DNA of 64,000 bases from Yponomeuta sedellus (taxonomy: Eukaryota; Arthropoda; Insecta; Lepidoptera; Yponomeutidae): the NCBI GenBank assembly GCA_934045075.1, contig OW203729.1, forward strand, positions 11,352,704-11,416,703. The letters run 5' to 3'. Both the position numbers and the translations under genes were made by a program. Positions 29,565 to 41,479 of this stretch are shown here, in pieces (within the stretch, counting starts at the first letter, position 1; each line of letters opens with the position of its first letter). The notes below the pieces were generated by a model. That model was given only the letters and a program-made list of their open reading frames with translations, was not told where the DNA came from and made no database searches.

Positions 29565-29870
29565 CAAGCGGAGGTAGCGGAGCGGTAGAGCGGAGAAAGT
29601 CGGCTTCTCACTCGAGAGATCACGGGTTCGAGCCCCGGCATGTACTACTTGACTATGTTTTCTAAGTTATGCATATTTGTGAAGTCATAATTGCTATACC
29701 ACATGCTGACGTGAAGGAAAACATCGTAAAAAACCCTAGTGCATGAAGTGTTATCGCAATAGCCCACAATAGCCCAACTATGAGGCTAAGTGCTGAAATC
29801 TCAGGTCTAACTAACTGTGTATGTATTGAGTTTATTGTATAGATTATAAGCTTCAAGTTGTGACGCCATA
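29565..29870 (+). repeat. tRNA-derived SINE
   Basis: tRNA-like head with A-box GAGGTAGCGGAGCGG and B-box GGGTTCGAGCC, followed by the GACGTGAAGGAAAACATCGT body and the ..CTAACTAACTGTGTATG tail region. Same body as 47503. Confidence 0.65.
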
Positions 29871-30143
29871 GTTAGAGCCCGGTTTACATGGCGCGTTTTC
29901 GTACCACGTGACTAGAATGACTTTTCGACAGGTTATTTTAAGCCCTCCGCTCAACGGACTTAAAGCAGACTTAAAGAAAACTCGAGGACCGAAATAGAAC
30001 ATAGTGCTTTATATTGCACCTACAGGGAAAATTTGTTCGTATTTGTCTCGAGACTTCTCAGGAAGTAAGTTCTTTATGACTTCTTTAGCTGATTTTTTTT
30101 TCTGGTGGCGTCATCAAATGACATTTTTGAATAATATTAAGAA

Positions 30144-30303
30144 CTAGCTGACCCAGCAAACTTAGTACCGGCTAACAGTCGATTCTTTAATTTTTTTCTT
30201 TTTTCTCTCCGTAAAAACTTCAAAGAATATTCTAAAAAAAGAATTAGCGAAATCGGTTCACCTGCTTACCAACACATTCGGCGATTAATTTTTATATTAT
30301 AGA
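30144..30303 (-). mobile_element. Non-autonomous Helitron-like element
   Basis: On minus TCTATAATATAAAAATTAAT...AAGTTTGCTGGGTCAGCTAG, with A before and T after. Sister of 1631..1814. Confidence 0.6.
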
Positions 30304-32597
30304 TAGATATAACTAAAAGCGTAATAAAGCGCGAACAAAAAACAAACGTTTTTTATTCGTAGTTCAGAGAAAAGTTGCCAACCTCCTTTCGTGGAAAATC
30401 TTGTATAAAAAATCTACCTCTTTTGTTTATTATTTGATATAAAACTTTTTTGAGATTTGACGTTTGTATTTATTTATATTCTCTAATAAAGAAACAAAAG
30501 AACGCTATCAGTTCAGGAATGGATCTTGATATAACAGTCTATCTCTTTATTTAGTCTGTGAGTCTATCTCTATTTAGTCTGTGAAACAGTCCAGCCCTTC
30601 TTTTACGTAACATTACACTCTATCGAGTTAAGCATTTCGACGACTCCAAAGTGTCAAAATATGTATGCATTTGACCGCTGGAGCTGCCTAAAAAAAGTAA
30701 AACTCAACGTTACTCAACTCAGAGCTTAGAGTATAATAGTATACACTCTAAGACTCAGAGGATACTTACATAATAGAACCCCTGCCCTGCTATGGAGGGC
30801 AGAACTAAAAATCCAGATAACTTTTCCCGCCGCACATTCATGAGGGAGAAATTAGGAACCTTGTGACCTGTTTATGAACGAGCAATGAGGCACTTTCTGA
30901 GTGGGTGTGGTGCATAACTTTTTGTGCAAGTTCTCCATTGTGCGTTTTAGAAATAGCCCTGTAGTATTGTCTGTGACGCCATTGTCAAAACAAGTGTTCT
31001 CCTGTCAGAACTAAGTAGGTAGGTAGGTTGGTAAGACATTATATTTTCCCCATAGGAAGATGAAATGACTGCGGAGAGACATCGACGCTGCACATTTGCA
31101 TAAGCCAGTGGCTACAAAGTGCTTTTTGAGTGGTAAACTTTGCAACGGTTTTATTGTGGTTTTATAAAATATTGTACAGTCGATAGCAGGTCAACGTTTT
31201 TATTAGAATGTCACCCGCAATGTAACTGAGCAGAGTGCACGCGTGTATTGCCCGACAGAGATAAGTTTGCACCTCGCGTCATTTACTATCTGTATTAAAA
31301 ACCTGTCAAGAACAGGCCAATAATAAATAAACAAGTAGAAGACGAAGACTCGTAACACACGCGTGCGGACAAGCGGGCGGGGCCCCGCCTCCCAGCGAGT
31401 TGCAACCTTAGCTTGGTCGAGTAATAAAGGTTGTTGTGCTGTCGACTGTACCCCTTTTATATTTTCAATCCAGCATTTCAGCCAGCTATGGATTATTCAG
31501 GAAATCCAAAAGTTTTGGACGCGGAAAACTTCTTAATCATTTTGGTAAAATTTTCAAACCGTTTTATTAAAATACAATTACTTACTTAGTTGGTTCGGTT
31601 TCATGAAAATCGTTGCGAATTTGATAGACTCTTTATGTACCCCAAAGTTTATTAAATGCTCAGTTAGGCTTTACGTATTTTACCTAGGTGTAGTTGTAAG
31701 TGATTAAGATTTGATTTTAAAGCTGGTGGTAGACCGGAGCATTCAACAAGAACAACAACATACAACATCTAGCGTTCCCCGTTTCTCAGTTTGTCGAACT
31801 GAACTGCCATAAGAGCCAAGCGTAGAGCTAAACATCATTCTAGAGAATGCTCTAGTAGTAAATTCTCGACATACTCGTATCGTATATCAAATCAAAATAA
31901 AAAAATACATTCCTAAAACATTAAGAATTTACGTTTTGTCTGCTAAGTATCAATGTACAAAGTCAAATGTAAGCCGCTGCTTTCGGGCCGTGTTGTGTAG
32001 TGGAGAAAAACGCACGAAAAAAAAATAGTCCACTCCTCACCACCTTTTTTAAATCATTTTAAACCTAATACAGTAGTTGATACCTATGCTTATGATAAGA
32101 TTCCATTATTGCCATCAATAACTTTAAACAACTATAGGATGTCCGACAGCGGACCAATTACAAGATAGCTCAGCTCGGGTCAAAGCTCAAAGAAAATTAA
32201 TTACATTCGTTTTGCTAGAATCCTCGCTAGTTTACTAGCTAAAACGCCTTCGTATATTCTGAGACATTTTACCTGTGATGAACCTTTGCTAGGATGCTCA
32301 TTACAATGTGAATGCTCAAGTTCATCAGCAGCTTATGAGAAATTTTAAAATCACAATAGGTAGCTTTTCTTAAATTAATTAGTAGAAAGTTGCAAGCCTC
32401 GTTATAAAACATAGTCGGCGATTTTAGGTAACCAGCTTTATTTTGGTTCAATGGTTTCAGATGATCATTAGGCGCTATTTTAACGAGGCTCATCATATTT
32501 TGTTATAGAAATAGAATCTTTAGTGTATTTTTACTTTGACCCTTGGCAGCTTAGATCATTTTTCAATATATTTTTCAATATACTGAAAACACTTCGA
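30304..32597. other. No gene recognised; GC-rich patch at about 31365..31400
   Basis: Mostly AT-rich. Around 31365..31400 GGGCGGGGCCCCGCC is a strong GC box. Downstream AATAAAGGTTGTTGTGCTGTCGACTG could be the R/U5 side of a solo LTR or a host promoter. Neither is shown. Confidence 0.35.
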
Positions 32598-32671
32598 TAT
32601 TTACCTACCCTTGTACGTTCCCATTGCTGGGGCACGGGTCTCTGTCTACATCGCAGGAAGGTTAGGCCATA
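32598..32671 (+). repeat. Family A repeat, short copy
   Basis: CCCTTGTACGTTCCCATTGCTGGGGCACGGGTCTC..GCAGGAAGGTTAGGCC; truncated at the right. Confidence 0.65.
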
Positions 32672-32734
32672 CTTTTCTGTTTAAATATTTCGTAATTGAA
32701 ATTTATTACCAAAAATATAAAAACTACTAACCTA

Positions 32735-32995
32735 CCTACTGCCGGAGGTCGTGCGTTCGATTCCCACTGGGGGCCACTGTGCATTTGTACAACTGGACTC
32801 AATCTGGGTATATTTTAATAGTAGTTTAAGGACACACCCACAATTATATAAACATGGCTACATTCGCAGTTTTCCTCTTAGGAGGAGATAATTACCGTAG
32901 AGAGACACCCCACAGCGATATTAGTTATAGCCTATTCCTATTCCAGTTTACTCGTAGAACCAAGACAAGTAATCGTGTTGTATGATTTTTTTTAT
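32735..32995 (+). repeat. SINE-like repeat (family H)
   Basis: B-box-like GTGCGTTCGATTCCC followed by CACTGGGGGCC..ACTGTGCATTTGTACAACTGG and ..GTAATCGTGTTGTATG, as in 51205. Confidence 0.5.
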
Positions 32996-33955
32996 TATTT
33001 TAAGTGCAACTTGTTATTTAAATAAAGCAACACCTGAAACAGTTTCTTCGGTACCGATGACTAATGACTTGCAAATAGCAATGCAATCTTGAAACTCGAC
33101 GCGGTCAATTAGTAAGAAAATAAAAAATATAGTTGAAAATTTGCAACATTTGACACAAATTTAATTCACGGTTTCTGGTTTTGCTTTATTTCCATCACTC
33201 GTTGAATAGGTTTGGGCTTGAAATCGATTAATGCCGAATTTCAAGCTTTCAAGAGCTACCAGTTTTTCGAAAAAATCAGTTTAACAAAAACAATTACATT
33301 ACAGGTTGATTTGTTGAAGTCTGTGTCGTTGGATTGATCCACAATTCTTTATTTTTAAACGGTTGTCCGAAAGAAAACCTGCAACGATTTCAGGATTCAT
33401 ATAATTGAGACGGAATAAGGACCAGCGCTAGTAAAATCTTATTGCAATAATGGAATAGCTGTTGAAAGGAACTTTCAAACATTTGTCCAATAAAAAAATC
33501 TGTAATGTGTGGTGTACATGCATCGGCTACACACACAGATGCGTATATGTTCAGCTACAATAATTTATTGCAATGTTATGTGCTCAGAGTGTGGTATGAT
33601 TTTGTGTATTGTATTGCAGAAGTTTTTTACTTATTAAAAATATTCTATGTATCTATTACTCATTGTTAGATTGGTGTTATGTATATGACTAACTTACGAA
33701 AAAAAAACAAACATTCATTGTTTTACAGGTCTAAAAAAGTGCAAGAAATTTATTTACTGTAACAGTGCTAAAAACAAAATAATTTGATCCAGTTGTTTCA
33801 TTAAATTGTAAACAGCTATCTAATGAAGGCATAGTAGCATTATTTCAGGAGATAATAATTATCTCTTGAAATAATATTTTCATTTCAAATAGCGGTAAAT
33901 GCTTCATAAATTATTATAAGGCTTCAAAAGCTTTGTGAAGTTTTGACGCCACGTC
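32996..33955. other. No gene recognised
   Basis: AT-rich. A small inverted pair GGAGATAATAATTATCTC occurs near 33849. Confidence 0.4.
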
Positions 33956-34019
33956 ATGTTCGATTTAATGAAGCGATTTCGGACAAGAATGATTATTTAC
34001 ATTTTGACAAGTTATATTG

Positions 34020-34235
34020 AACCCACCGGCTCGCTGAAATACGATCTGAGGCAGATTGCTGGCAGTAGCTGGATGAGGATGGTCAAGGACAAAAGGAAGT
34101 GTCGTAATCAGCAGCAGATAAATCAGTCACCGTCGCAAAGTTCTGGGCCGAAACTGATTAGTAAGACTGATGAAAATCGTTTGCCAGCGACACGCTAAGA
34201 AGAAGCAGTGGACCAGTACGGGCTGATTGAGTGGT
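34020..34235 (+). mobile_element. RTE-type LINE 3' end, degraded
   Basis: The frame LKYDLRQIAGSSWMRMVKD resembles the last part of RTE reverse transcriptases (RW..DL...AG..WMR..QDR), ending in GCAGTGGACCAGTACGGGCTGATTG. Confidence 0.5.
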
Positions 34236-34549
34236 AGATTAAAGTTATATTATGAATGTATTAGTTGTAATTAAAGATGCTTATTACGTTTATTTGTATT
34301 GTAACATAGCCTCTCCAATGAAATCTAGATTTTTCGCAAGTTCTTCCTTGGGTGGGACACAATAATGTCGAGGGCCTGGAAGGCGCGCTTTGGTCGGTTT
34401 CACATTGAACGATATCTGTAACGACACGATACCGTTAGACTAATATTCATACAACGTTCGCTGAAAGGTCTTTGAGAAAAATATCTTCCACAAACGCAAT
34501 CGCTGTCCAGGTTCTAAAGTAGGATACCAGGACAAGAACATCACAAAAA

Positions 34550-34665
34550 TAAAAATACACGCCGTACATTTGTAGAAATGTACGTCGGGTCCCAGTGGTA
34601 ATCGAATCCACGACCTCCAGCATGGTAATCAGACGTGATATTGTTAGACCCTCGAGGCACTCATT
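34550..34665 (-). repeat. SINE-like repeat (family H), partial
   Basis: Minus strand GAGGTCGTGGATTCGATTACC B-box region and ..ATTTCTACAAATGTACGGCG; partner of 26690. Confidence 0.5.
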
Positions 34666-35060
34666 GACACTACCAATGTTATGTTAGTTATAGTGCAATG
34701 TAAAACCGGCCGTTGTCGCGAACCTCGATTACCATAAATTCCTAAAGTGGGTTCAGCAAGTTCCACGTTCGTTATGAAAACATCTGCGAAAACACTTTGG
34801 TCTTGAATATAAATTGAATAAAAGTCGTGAATCTGAATAAATAGCATTGTTTCCAGTAGCTATTACAACTTCAGAGCCAACTGAGAGACTTAAAGCTTTT
34901 GCGGGCACCTCCTATATGGTACCAGCGAGTGCGGATGAATGAAATGAAAATATGATTTGGCCGGAGGTTAACAATTTCGGAATATCTAGTTCAATCCAGA
35001 CTTTTCCAGTTTCTTATTAAGACAGCTTAATGCATAGATCATACTTTTATTAGGTTATGT

Positions 35061-35092
35061 AACCTAACAAAAGTATGTACTTTTGTTAGGTT
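35061..35092. repeat. 32-bp palindrome with insect telomere-like words
   Basis: AACCTAACAAAAGTA, TG, then its exact complement. The outer words extend as TTAGGTTAGGTT on one side and TTAGGTTATGTAACCTAAC on the other, matching the insect (TTAGG)n unit in inverted orientation. Confidence 0.85.
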
Positions 35093-35175
35093 AGGTTCGG
35101 TGTGAGTCAGTTTTTTCGTAGTGATATCGTTCGCGCGGTCCTACCCGGTGCTAACACCATTAACAAAAACATAAC

Positions 35176-35238
35176 TTTAAAAACCTATTTAGAGGCTAAA
35201 AAATCCACAAATTTTTAGCCTCTAAATAGGTTTTTAAA
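35176..35238. repeat. 27-bp-arm palindrome at the edge of family D
   Basis: Perfect arms 35176..35202 and 35212..35238 with a 9-bp spacer. Each arm is the family D tail word (CCTATTTAGAGGCTAAAAA). Confidence 0.95.
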
Positions 35239-35594
35239 ATTGTCCTTACCACGGGTTAGTGCATTAAAAATAATATAATCATGTGGGTACAGCGATATCA
35301 TTCCGATGTAAAAAAACCTAACTGCAAAATAGGTACTCGGGGCTGCAAGTGATGCAAAATTACTTCGGCCAGATGTCGCTGCCTGTACGAAATACAGAGA
35401 AATTATTATAAAGGAGGTTTGAAATTTCACTGATGCCGGTGAGTCGCCCATTAGCTCAGTTGGAAAGAGCGCTGGCACGGATAGCCAGAGGTCGCGGGTT
35501 CGAATCCCGGCATGGCTGGAATTTTTAGCCTCTAAATAGGTTTTTAAAATTGTCCTTAGCACGGGTTAGTGCATTAAAAATAATAAAATCATAA
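35239..35594 (+). repeat. Family D tRNA-like repeat, copy 1
   Basis: Unit of about 310 bp with a tRNA-like domain at 35446..35517: A-box TTAGCTCAGTTGG, B-box GGGTTCGAATCCC. The same tail word precedes and follows it, so the copy sits in a head-to-tail arrangement. Confidence 0.8.
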
Positions 35595-35624
35595 CTTGTT
35601 TTGTGAATTTTTTTCAAAACGTGA

Positions 35625-35775
35625 ATATCATAAATCTTAACAACTGAGATAAGTATTTTTTATTTTTAAACCCTATAACCTAGGATCAACAACTTAGGGT
35701 TCTAATCGGTTTCCGCTCAAAACTGCTGTTTTTGGCAAAACAGCTTAAAAGTCCTAGAATCTTGGGCCTACATTC
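35625..35775 (+). repeat. Family C interspersed repeat
   Basis: CCCTATAACCTAGGATCAACAACTTAGGG and TTTTTGGCAAAACAGCTTAAA shared with 6808. Confidence 0.5.
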
Positions 35776-36636
35776 TAAAAAGAGCTACTATATTATTTAT
35801 TAAGATTAATTATGTTCACTTTTTAAAAAGATGCATAATGAAAGAAAATATGTTTTTTTATTAGAGCACCGCGTAGTGCCTTAATCACGCAAACTAAATT
35901 GTAAAACTGTCTTCTTTTTTGCCAAAATTTTTGTAACAGTTATTTTTGTGGTTTGTTTTTTGTTGGTTCCCAAAGAGTACTTTACACATTTTTTGAACCT
36001 CGTGTCGCGTTAGCTTCATACGAGTATATCTTCAGGGATTTTATTATAAAAACAATGCCTCATGGAGGATGCATTAACTTTATTTTGAATTTCTTAGTCT
36101 GCTCTACTACACAACGTTGGATTAAAATTCAACGTTTGATCAGCAGATGAAAACGCGGTCACCCACGATGTTGTAATCGTACCGCTGCCACATAGTTTGT
36201 AAACTACTAAAACAACGTCACATAGTTTGCGAACCATCACGTAAGGTCTGCATGGCTCGTATTTTGGCAGAAGCACAGGCAGAAATCACGCATTTTCTGG
36301 CACTAAAATTTCATAATTTTGCAATCAATGTACTAATAATAATTAATATTAATATTTGTCACTTGTGAGCCTGAGGATGCCTCGTGTTAGAGGCGAAACG
36401 CGTTCGCGTATTTTCTCACACAAGTATTGGTGTCGGTGGTAGTGTGTTCGTGTCTTGCTTCTGCTTGAAAAAGTGGGAGAGAGGGCGGTGCATTAACTAA
36501 CCACATGGTGCTTGTGGGATTTTGGCGGAATTTAGCAAAGTAGTTTGCACATTTTAATATTTAAAAATTTAAATTATTATTATTATCTTTGTTTTTTTTG
36601 TCATTTTTTAGAAATAGTGCTTTGTTTAGATTTTTT

Positions 36637-36979
36637 ATATCAACCCTTGTATGTCCTCACTGTTGCGGCACGGATCTCTTCCTGTATCGCAGGAAGGTTA
36701 GGCCATACTTGGCCACCACGTGGGCCAAGTCCGGGTTGGTGGAGGATTGTAAAACCGTTGCGGGCCTTACTGTCAGAAGTTATCAAGCCGTTCATAAGGC
36801 CGATGACACGGCTTAACGACTGCCATTACATGACAGCCGGCACCAACGGCTTAACTTGCCTTGCGAAGCACGGAAGCAATTGGAAAAATGCCACTAGCGG
36901 TAGTCACGGGAAGGTCACCCATCCTGCACCTGACGGCGCCTGTTGTTGCTTAACTCAAGTGATTTATTCCAATCACACG
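36637..36979 (+). repeat. Family A repeat, nearly full
   Basis: Starts ATATCAACCCTTGTATGTCC and ends ..TTCCAATCACACGG, where it joins an RTE coding fragment without a gap. The 164-codon frame across it is spurious. Confidence 0.8.
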
Positions 36980-37490
36980 GCTGGGCAGCGTTTGGGAAAC
37001 TACGCCGAGTCTTCTCGTCATCCATACCGCAATGCTTGAAAACGAAAATTTTAATCAGTGCATCTTACCTGTCATGACCTACGGAGCCGAGACATGGACA
37101 CTCACGAAAGGGTTGGTCCACCAGTTCAAAGTCGCTCAGCGAGCTATGGAGAGAGCTATGCTCGGAGTTTCTCTGAAGGATAGGATTCGTAACGAATGCA
37201 TCCGACAGAGATTCAAAGTTATCGACATAGCTCAGAGAATCAGCAACATGAAGTGGCAGTGGGCTGGCCAATCTCGCGAAGAAACGACAACCGTTGGAGC
37301 AAACGTGTCCTTGAGTGGAGACCGCGACTCGGCAAACGTAGTGTAGGACGCCCTCCGACTAGGTGGGATGACGATCTGCGAAAAACTGCAGGCAGATGCT
37401 GGATGCGGCAAGCTGAAGACAGGGCGCTATGGCGCTCATTAGGGGAGGGCTATGTCCAGCTGTGGACTAGTATAGCCTGATGATGATGAT
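36980..37490 (+). pseudogene. RTE LINE reverse-transcriptase C-terminus, frameshifted
   Basis: Recognisable RTE end: WAAFGKLRRVFSS, LPVMTYGAETWTL, VAQRAMERAMLGVSL, then VLEWRPRLGKRSVGRPP, TRWDDDL and the GGGCTATGTCCAGC...GATGATGATGA tail. At least two single-base shifts break it (about 37044 and about 37275). 5' truncated, as usual for LINEs. Confidence 0.85.
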
Positions 37491-37599
37491 GAATAGATTA
37501 AAGACATGATTTTTAGATGGAATTTAATCGAAATGACCAGCCCCTGTCTTATGCGCATGTGTTTGTCACATCAAAATTGAAGGCGGTACTAGCTGCTTA

Positions 37600-37870
37600 T
37601 TAGCGCCACCAATGGAAAAAACACATAATATCTTCTTTTAAAATGTCTCTTTTCAAAAAGTGAACCTCAAAAATCTCAATAAAATATCATTAATAATCTT
37701 CATAAAGCTCTTTTTAGAACCGACTGACAAGAACCTTGGTCGAAGAATCTAGGACTTTAAAGCAGTTTTGCCTAAAGCGGCCACCTTTAGGGAAAATCGA
37801 TTAAAGTTCTAGGTTGTTGAACCCAGGTTCTAGACTGTAGGTTCTTAAAATAGTTGTCACAGTTGTTATG
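37600..37870 (-). repeat. Family C interspersed repeat, inverted
   Basis: Minus-strand relative of 6808 and 35625, with AGGTTCTAGACTGTAGG and CCTAAAGCGGCC words. Confidence 0.45.
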
Positions 37871-37877
37871 ATTGATT

Positions 37878-37970
37878 TTTACCCGACTGCAGCGAAGCCC
37901 AAAAGGAGGGTAATGTGTTTAGTGCGTATGTATGTATGTATGTATGTATGTATGTATGTATGTATGTATG

Positions 37971-38001
<31 letters not shown>

Positions 38002-38150
38002 GTATGTCCGATTCTATGTTCCCTCGTAACTCCATAACCAATGGTCAGATTTTGTTAAACAAGGTGTCATTCGATTCGGCATCCTTGCGCGGGTGTCATA
38101 GGCTATATAAAATCATAATTATGCGATCAGAACCGTGACGAAAAATAAAA
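37878..38150 (+). repeat. Interspersed repeat with (GTAT)n tract
   Basis: Starts TTACCCGACTGCAGCGAAGCC then AAAAGGAGGG, carries (GTAT)n at 37926..38000, then TCCGATTCTATGTTCCCTCG. The word set is widespread in Lepidoptera. The Met-Tyr-Val-Cys frame through it is not a gene. Confidence 0.6.
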
Positions 38151-38179
38151 TTCGTTAAGAAGCTTCGTTAAAGTACAGC

Positions 38180-39150
38180 TAGGAGCCACTAGATGGCGCT
38201 GTTATATTTAGTTTATTGAATTCGAATACTAATTTTATTGAACTACCCCCAACAGGTGTGAAATATTTAAAACAGAATTTTGCGGATGACGTAGGTTACA
38301 TAAAATCAGCATTAATAGAGAACCAACGGAACAAAAAATAACATTTACTTCTAAGCAATTAAAGTACCACTTTTAGCCACTTGATGGCGCTGCTATATTT
38401 TATTTATTCTAATACATGTGTATACATAATTTCGGCTTTGGTCCACATGTAAACAAACCATTTATAGAATCGGTACAAATGCGGAAAGGAATAATTCCTA
38501 TAAAGTGGTTTGATCCTTCTAGATCATTCATTTAATTAAAAAATATAATTTTGTTTAACTACGCCTAACACGTGCAAAGTATTTAAAAGAGAATTTTGCG
38601 GGAGTCGTTGATTACAAAAAATCAGCATTAATAGAGAACAAACGCAACACAAATAATATTCACTTCTAAGTAATTAAAGTACTGTAGGATTAGTTCCTCT
38701 ACCCAACCACAGATGGCGCTGTTTGTGTTCTAAATTGCGGTATGGTTTTGTCCGAAGGCCCTACATAATATTAAACAAAATTGGATAGTATTTGAGCACT
38801 CGACCAATCACTTCGACCAATACTGACTGTCCACTAATAATTGGCACGACTAGTGACGTAGGTAATATACCTCGCTTTGGCTGTGGTGCGAGGATCCCTA
38901 AGTACTAGTGACGTAGGTAATATACCTCGCTTTGGCTGTGATGCGAGGATCCCTAAGTACGTGCTGTCGTGCTGAAACAACGTTTCTCTTCTTGTCTGCT
39001 GAAACCCTGTCCTACAGTACCACTTTTAGCCACTAGGTGGCGCTGGCATATATTTATTCTAGTACATTATCAATTAACATAATATCAGCTTTGCTCTACA
39101 TGTAAAGAAACCGTTTATAGAAACGGTATAAGTGCTGAAAAAAATAATGC
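38180..39150 (+). repeat. Diverged tandem repeats with CTCF-like motifs
   Basis: Three related segments (about 38180, 38368 and 39022) share a motif, TAT-rich spacer and ..ATGCCTATAAAGTG words. CTCF-like cores are GCCACTAGATGGCGCTG (38185..38201), GCCACTTGATGGCGCTG (38376..38392), CCACAGATGGCGCTG (38707..38721) and GCCACTAGGTGGCGCTG (39029..39045), all in the same orientation. Confidence 0.6.
38849..38958 (+). repeat. 55-bp tandem duplication
   Basis: Two adjoining units (38849..38903 and 38904..38958) differing by one base (GGTG versus GATG). Each contains GTGACGTAGGTAATATACC. Recent. Confidence 0.95.
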
Positions 39151-40190
39151 CTATAAAGTGTTTATTTCTTTCTACGCCATTCGTTTATCTCATTAATTTA
39201 AGAAATATCAACCTCATAGGGGGTAATAATACATTACTGCAGAGGCCGAGAAGTAAGGGATTGCTGGACGAGTTTGGGATAGACGTCTAGAACGAGTCCT
39301 GCAATCCCTGTTCCGGCCGAGGATTGTATAATGCTTTTCTCAAACAATCAACAATATTAATATTAAAATAATTACTAGGTAATTAAGAAATTATAGTTTA
39401 GTTTGCCGCCTTTTTTTATTTATTTTTTAAATACACTAACATATTTGAGCACCATGTTTAACCGCACAAAAACCAATACCATAGATTGTTTTTTTTTTAA
39501 TCTTGCAAGTATGCTTACATAACTTAGTAGGTGGTTGGCTGTATGTAATTTTTCCTTGGTCAGTTTAATTTTAGTAAGTAAATTTAAAAAGTTAGAGCAG
39601 CGGACGGTAATGGATTTTCATACTTACTTTACTGGCTTAGGCCAGTAAATTGAGGCGGGAGCCATAAAAGAGAAACTTTGTGGCTTTATTTCATGGTAAT
39701 TAATAACACAAACATTTCCGAGCATGTTTGAGAAAAAATAATTAATTTCTTAACACTGATATTAATTTCCTACTGACACTTAGACCAAAACTAACTGAAC
39801 AAAATATATAAAGTGTAGCATGTAACTCCTTTTCCCCTGTGCGGTCATAGTCAGACAAGCTGGGTTCAAAGAAGAAACAATAAATGATAAAAAAATATTT
39901 GAACGCTCTCACTGGTAACCGAAGACGGATCCTCCGTGACCTCGTATCGTAGGACCCATGAAATTTTAAAAAATCTAGTTCTATTCATCTTAACGAATTT
40001 TATCTCGTTTCCTCCGAAAATAAGATTATGATTTTGTGTTAGGTTTCCTGTTCACTTGTGAGACCAAAGATTGCTTATCTACACCTAAATATTCAGTAAA
40101 ATTTTTCAATGCTTTAGGGGGCCACCTCAAGATGAATTTGTTATAGTTTCATTTTAATACCGGTAATATTTTGGCATTCAGAAAACCAAG
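39151..40190. other. No gene recognised
   Basis: AT-rich. A diffuse imperfect inverted pair (GGGATTGC / GCAATCCC) lies near 39260..39310. Confidence 0.4.
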
Positions 40191-40199
40191 ATTTTGTAT

Positions 40200-40640
40200 G
40201 TCTCCACGCCCATGCCACAACTCTAAATAACTACGCCAGGCCGAAGGCCGAGCCCCATCATGCGGGTGCGAGGAAACTTGCCGCGACGAGGTTGAAGGCC
40301 GAGCCCAATACAGGTCGCGACACGGCCGAAGGCTGTGAAGCGGGCTAGAGGAATACTCCCACGGTGATTCCAAATGCTGAGCTCTATTTACGCTGATGCC
40401 AAATGGAGAGACTATTAACGCGGCCGAGGCCGCAACAGTTACTTAAAGTTGCTGTTAGGAGGAAACCTGTCGCGCCTTTGTACAGGCCGCGGCTGACGGC
40501 TCAGACCATTTATGTTCCCATTTACAAGTCCTTATTCTAAGTAATTAGCGAGACCGAAGACTGGGCCCAGCAATGCAAGCACGAAGAATTCTACTCTGGA
40601 GATATCGAAAGCTGAGCGCCGTTCAGGTCGAAGAGATAAT
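40200..40640. repeat. GC-richer block with GGCCGAAGGC words
   Basis: Repeated words AGGCCGAAGGCCGAGCCC, GGTTGAAGGCCGAGCCCAA and GACACGGCCGAAGGCTG at irregular spacing. It looks like a decayed repeat; no frame is convincing. Confidence 0.4.
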
Positions 40641-41470
40641 TCGTGACTATTCCAGTCCCCACCTACAATCGTTAACATTAAATAACTAGGTGCAGTGGAG
40701 CGTTTTTTGGCTACATAAAAAACAGACAATTTATGTAAGGATAATAAAGAAAAAAATCTGTCGTTTCCTTTGCAAATATTCTAGATAGTTTAACACCATT
40801 AGACCATATTCATTATACTAGCTAAAAAATATCGTACGACATAAATTTTTAATGCAGGCAGGTGGTACCTATGACTATATCAAACAAGTATATCAGTAAA
40901 AATATTTATGATTTGCCGAGACATGTCCATTGTCGAACAAAAGAAAATAAAACAATAAACTAAAATTCATTTAGGAAATAAAATAATATAACGATTTAAA
41001 GCATGTAAACAGAACAGATGGACCTTTAAATTTTATCGTTTTACTGAGTCACTAAAAGGTCAAAAATAAAAAAATATTTAAAAAAATAAAAGAACCCGAC
41101 TGCACTGATAAATCAACTGAAAGGGAAAAAATAAGATAATTTTATTTTCGAATGCTAATGTCGAATCAGAAGAGTTCATGCTGCTTTACTTGAGGGACCA
41201 AATAATATAACTTTATAAGCATTATTTGCTCAAACTGTTGCATTTATTATTTTATATATAAAATGTTGCAGTCGGGACCCATTAGAGGACTTTAAACAAA
41301 CAGTAATGGGATTACTGTTTGTTTAAGTGTTATTGTTTAAGCATTAGAGTGTTAAAATGCGCGACTTGTATCGTCATGCCATCTACCGACTGAATGCGAA
41401 ACAATCAGTAGAGAGAACATTTCGACTCCTCACCGAGTGAGCGTCCAATTTAGTTCCGTTCGCTACCACT
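40641..41470. other. No gene recognised
   Basis: AT-rich. A short inverted pair TAAACAAACAGTAAT / ATTACTGTTTGTTTA spans 41293..41325. Confidence 0.4.
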
Positions 41471-41479
41471 GCTTACTGT

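Noticed and set aside
31365..31470. Solo LTR
   Set aside because: AATAAA and a GC box are present, but no TG...CA ends or target duplication could be defined.
36545..37039. 164-codon gene
   Set aside because: It spans a family A repeat, and the same frame recurs in other copies of that repeat.
37932..38138. Met-Tyr-Val-Cys repeat protein
   Set aside because: Translation of the (GTAT)n microsatellite.
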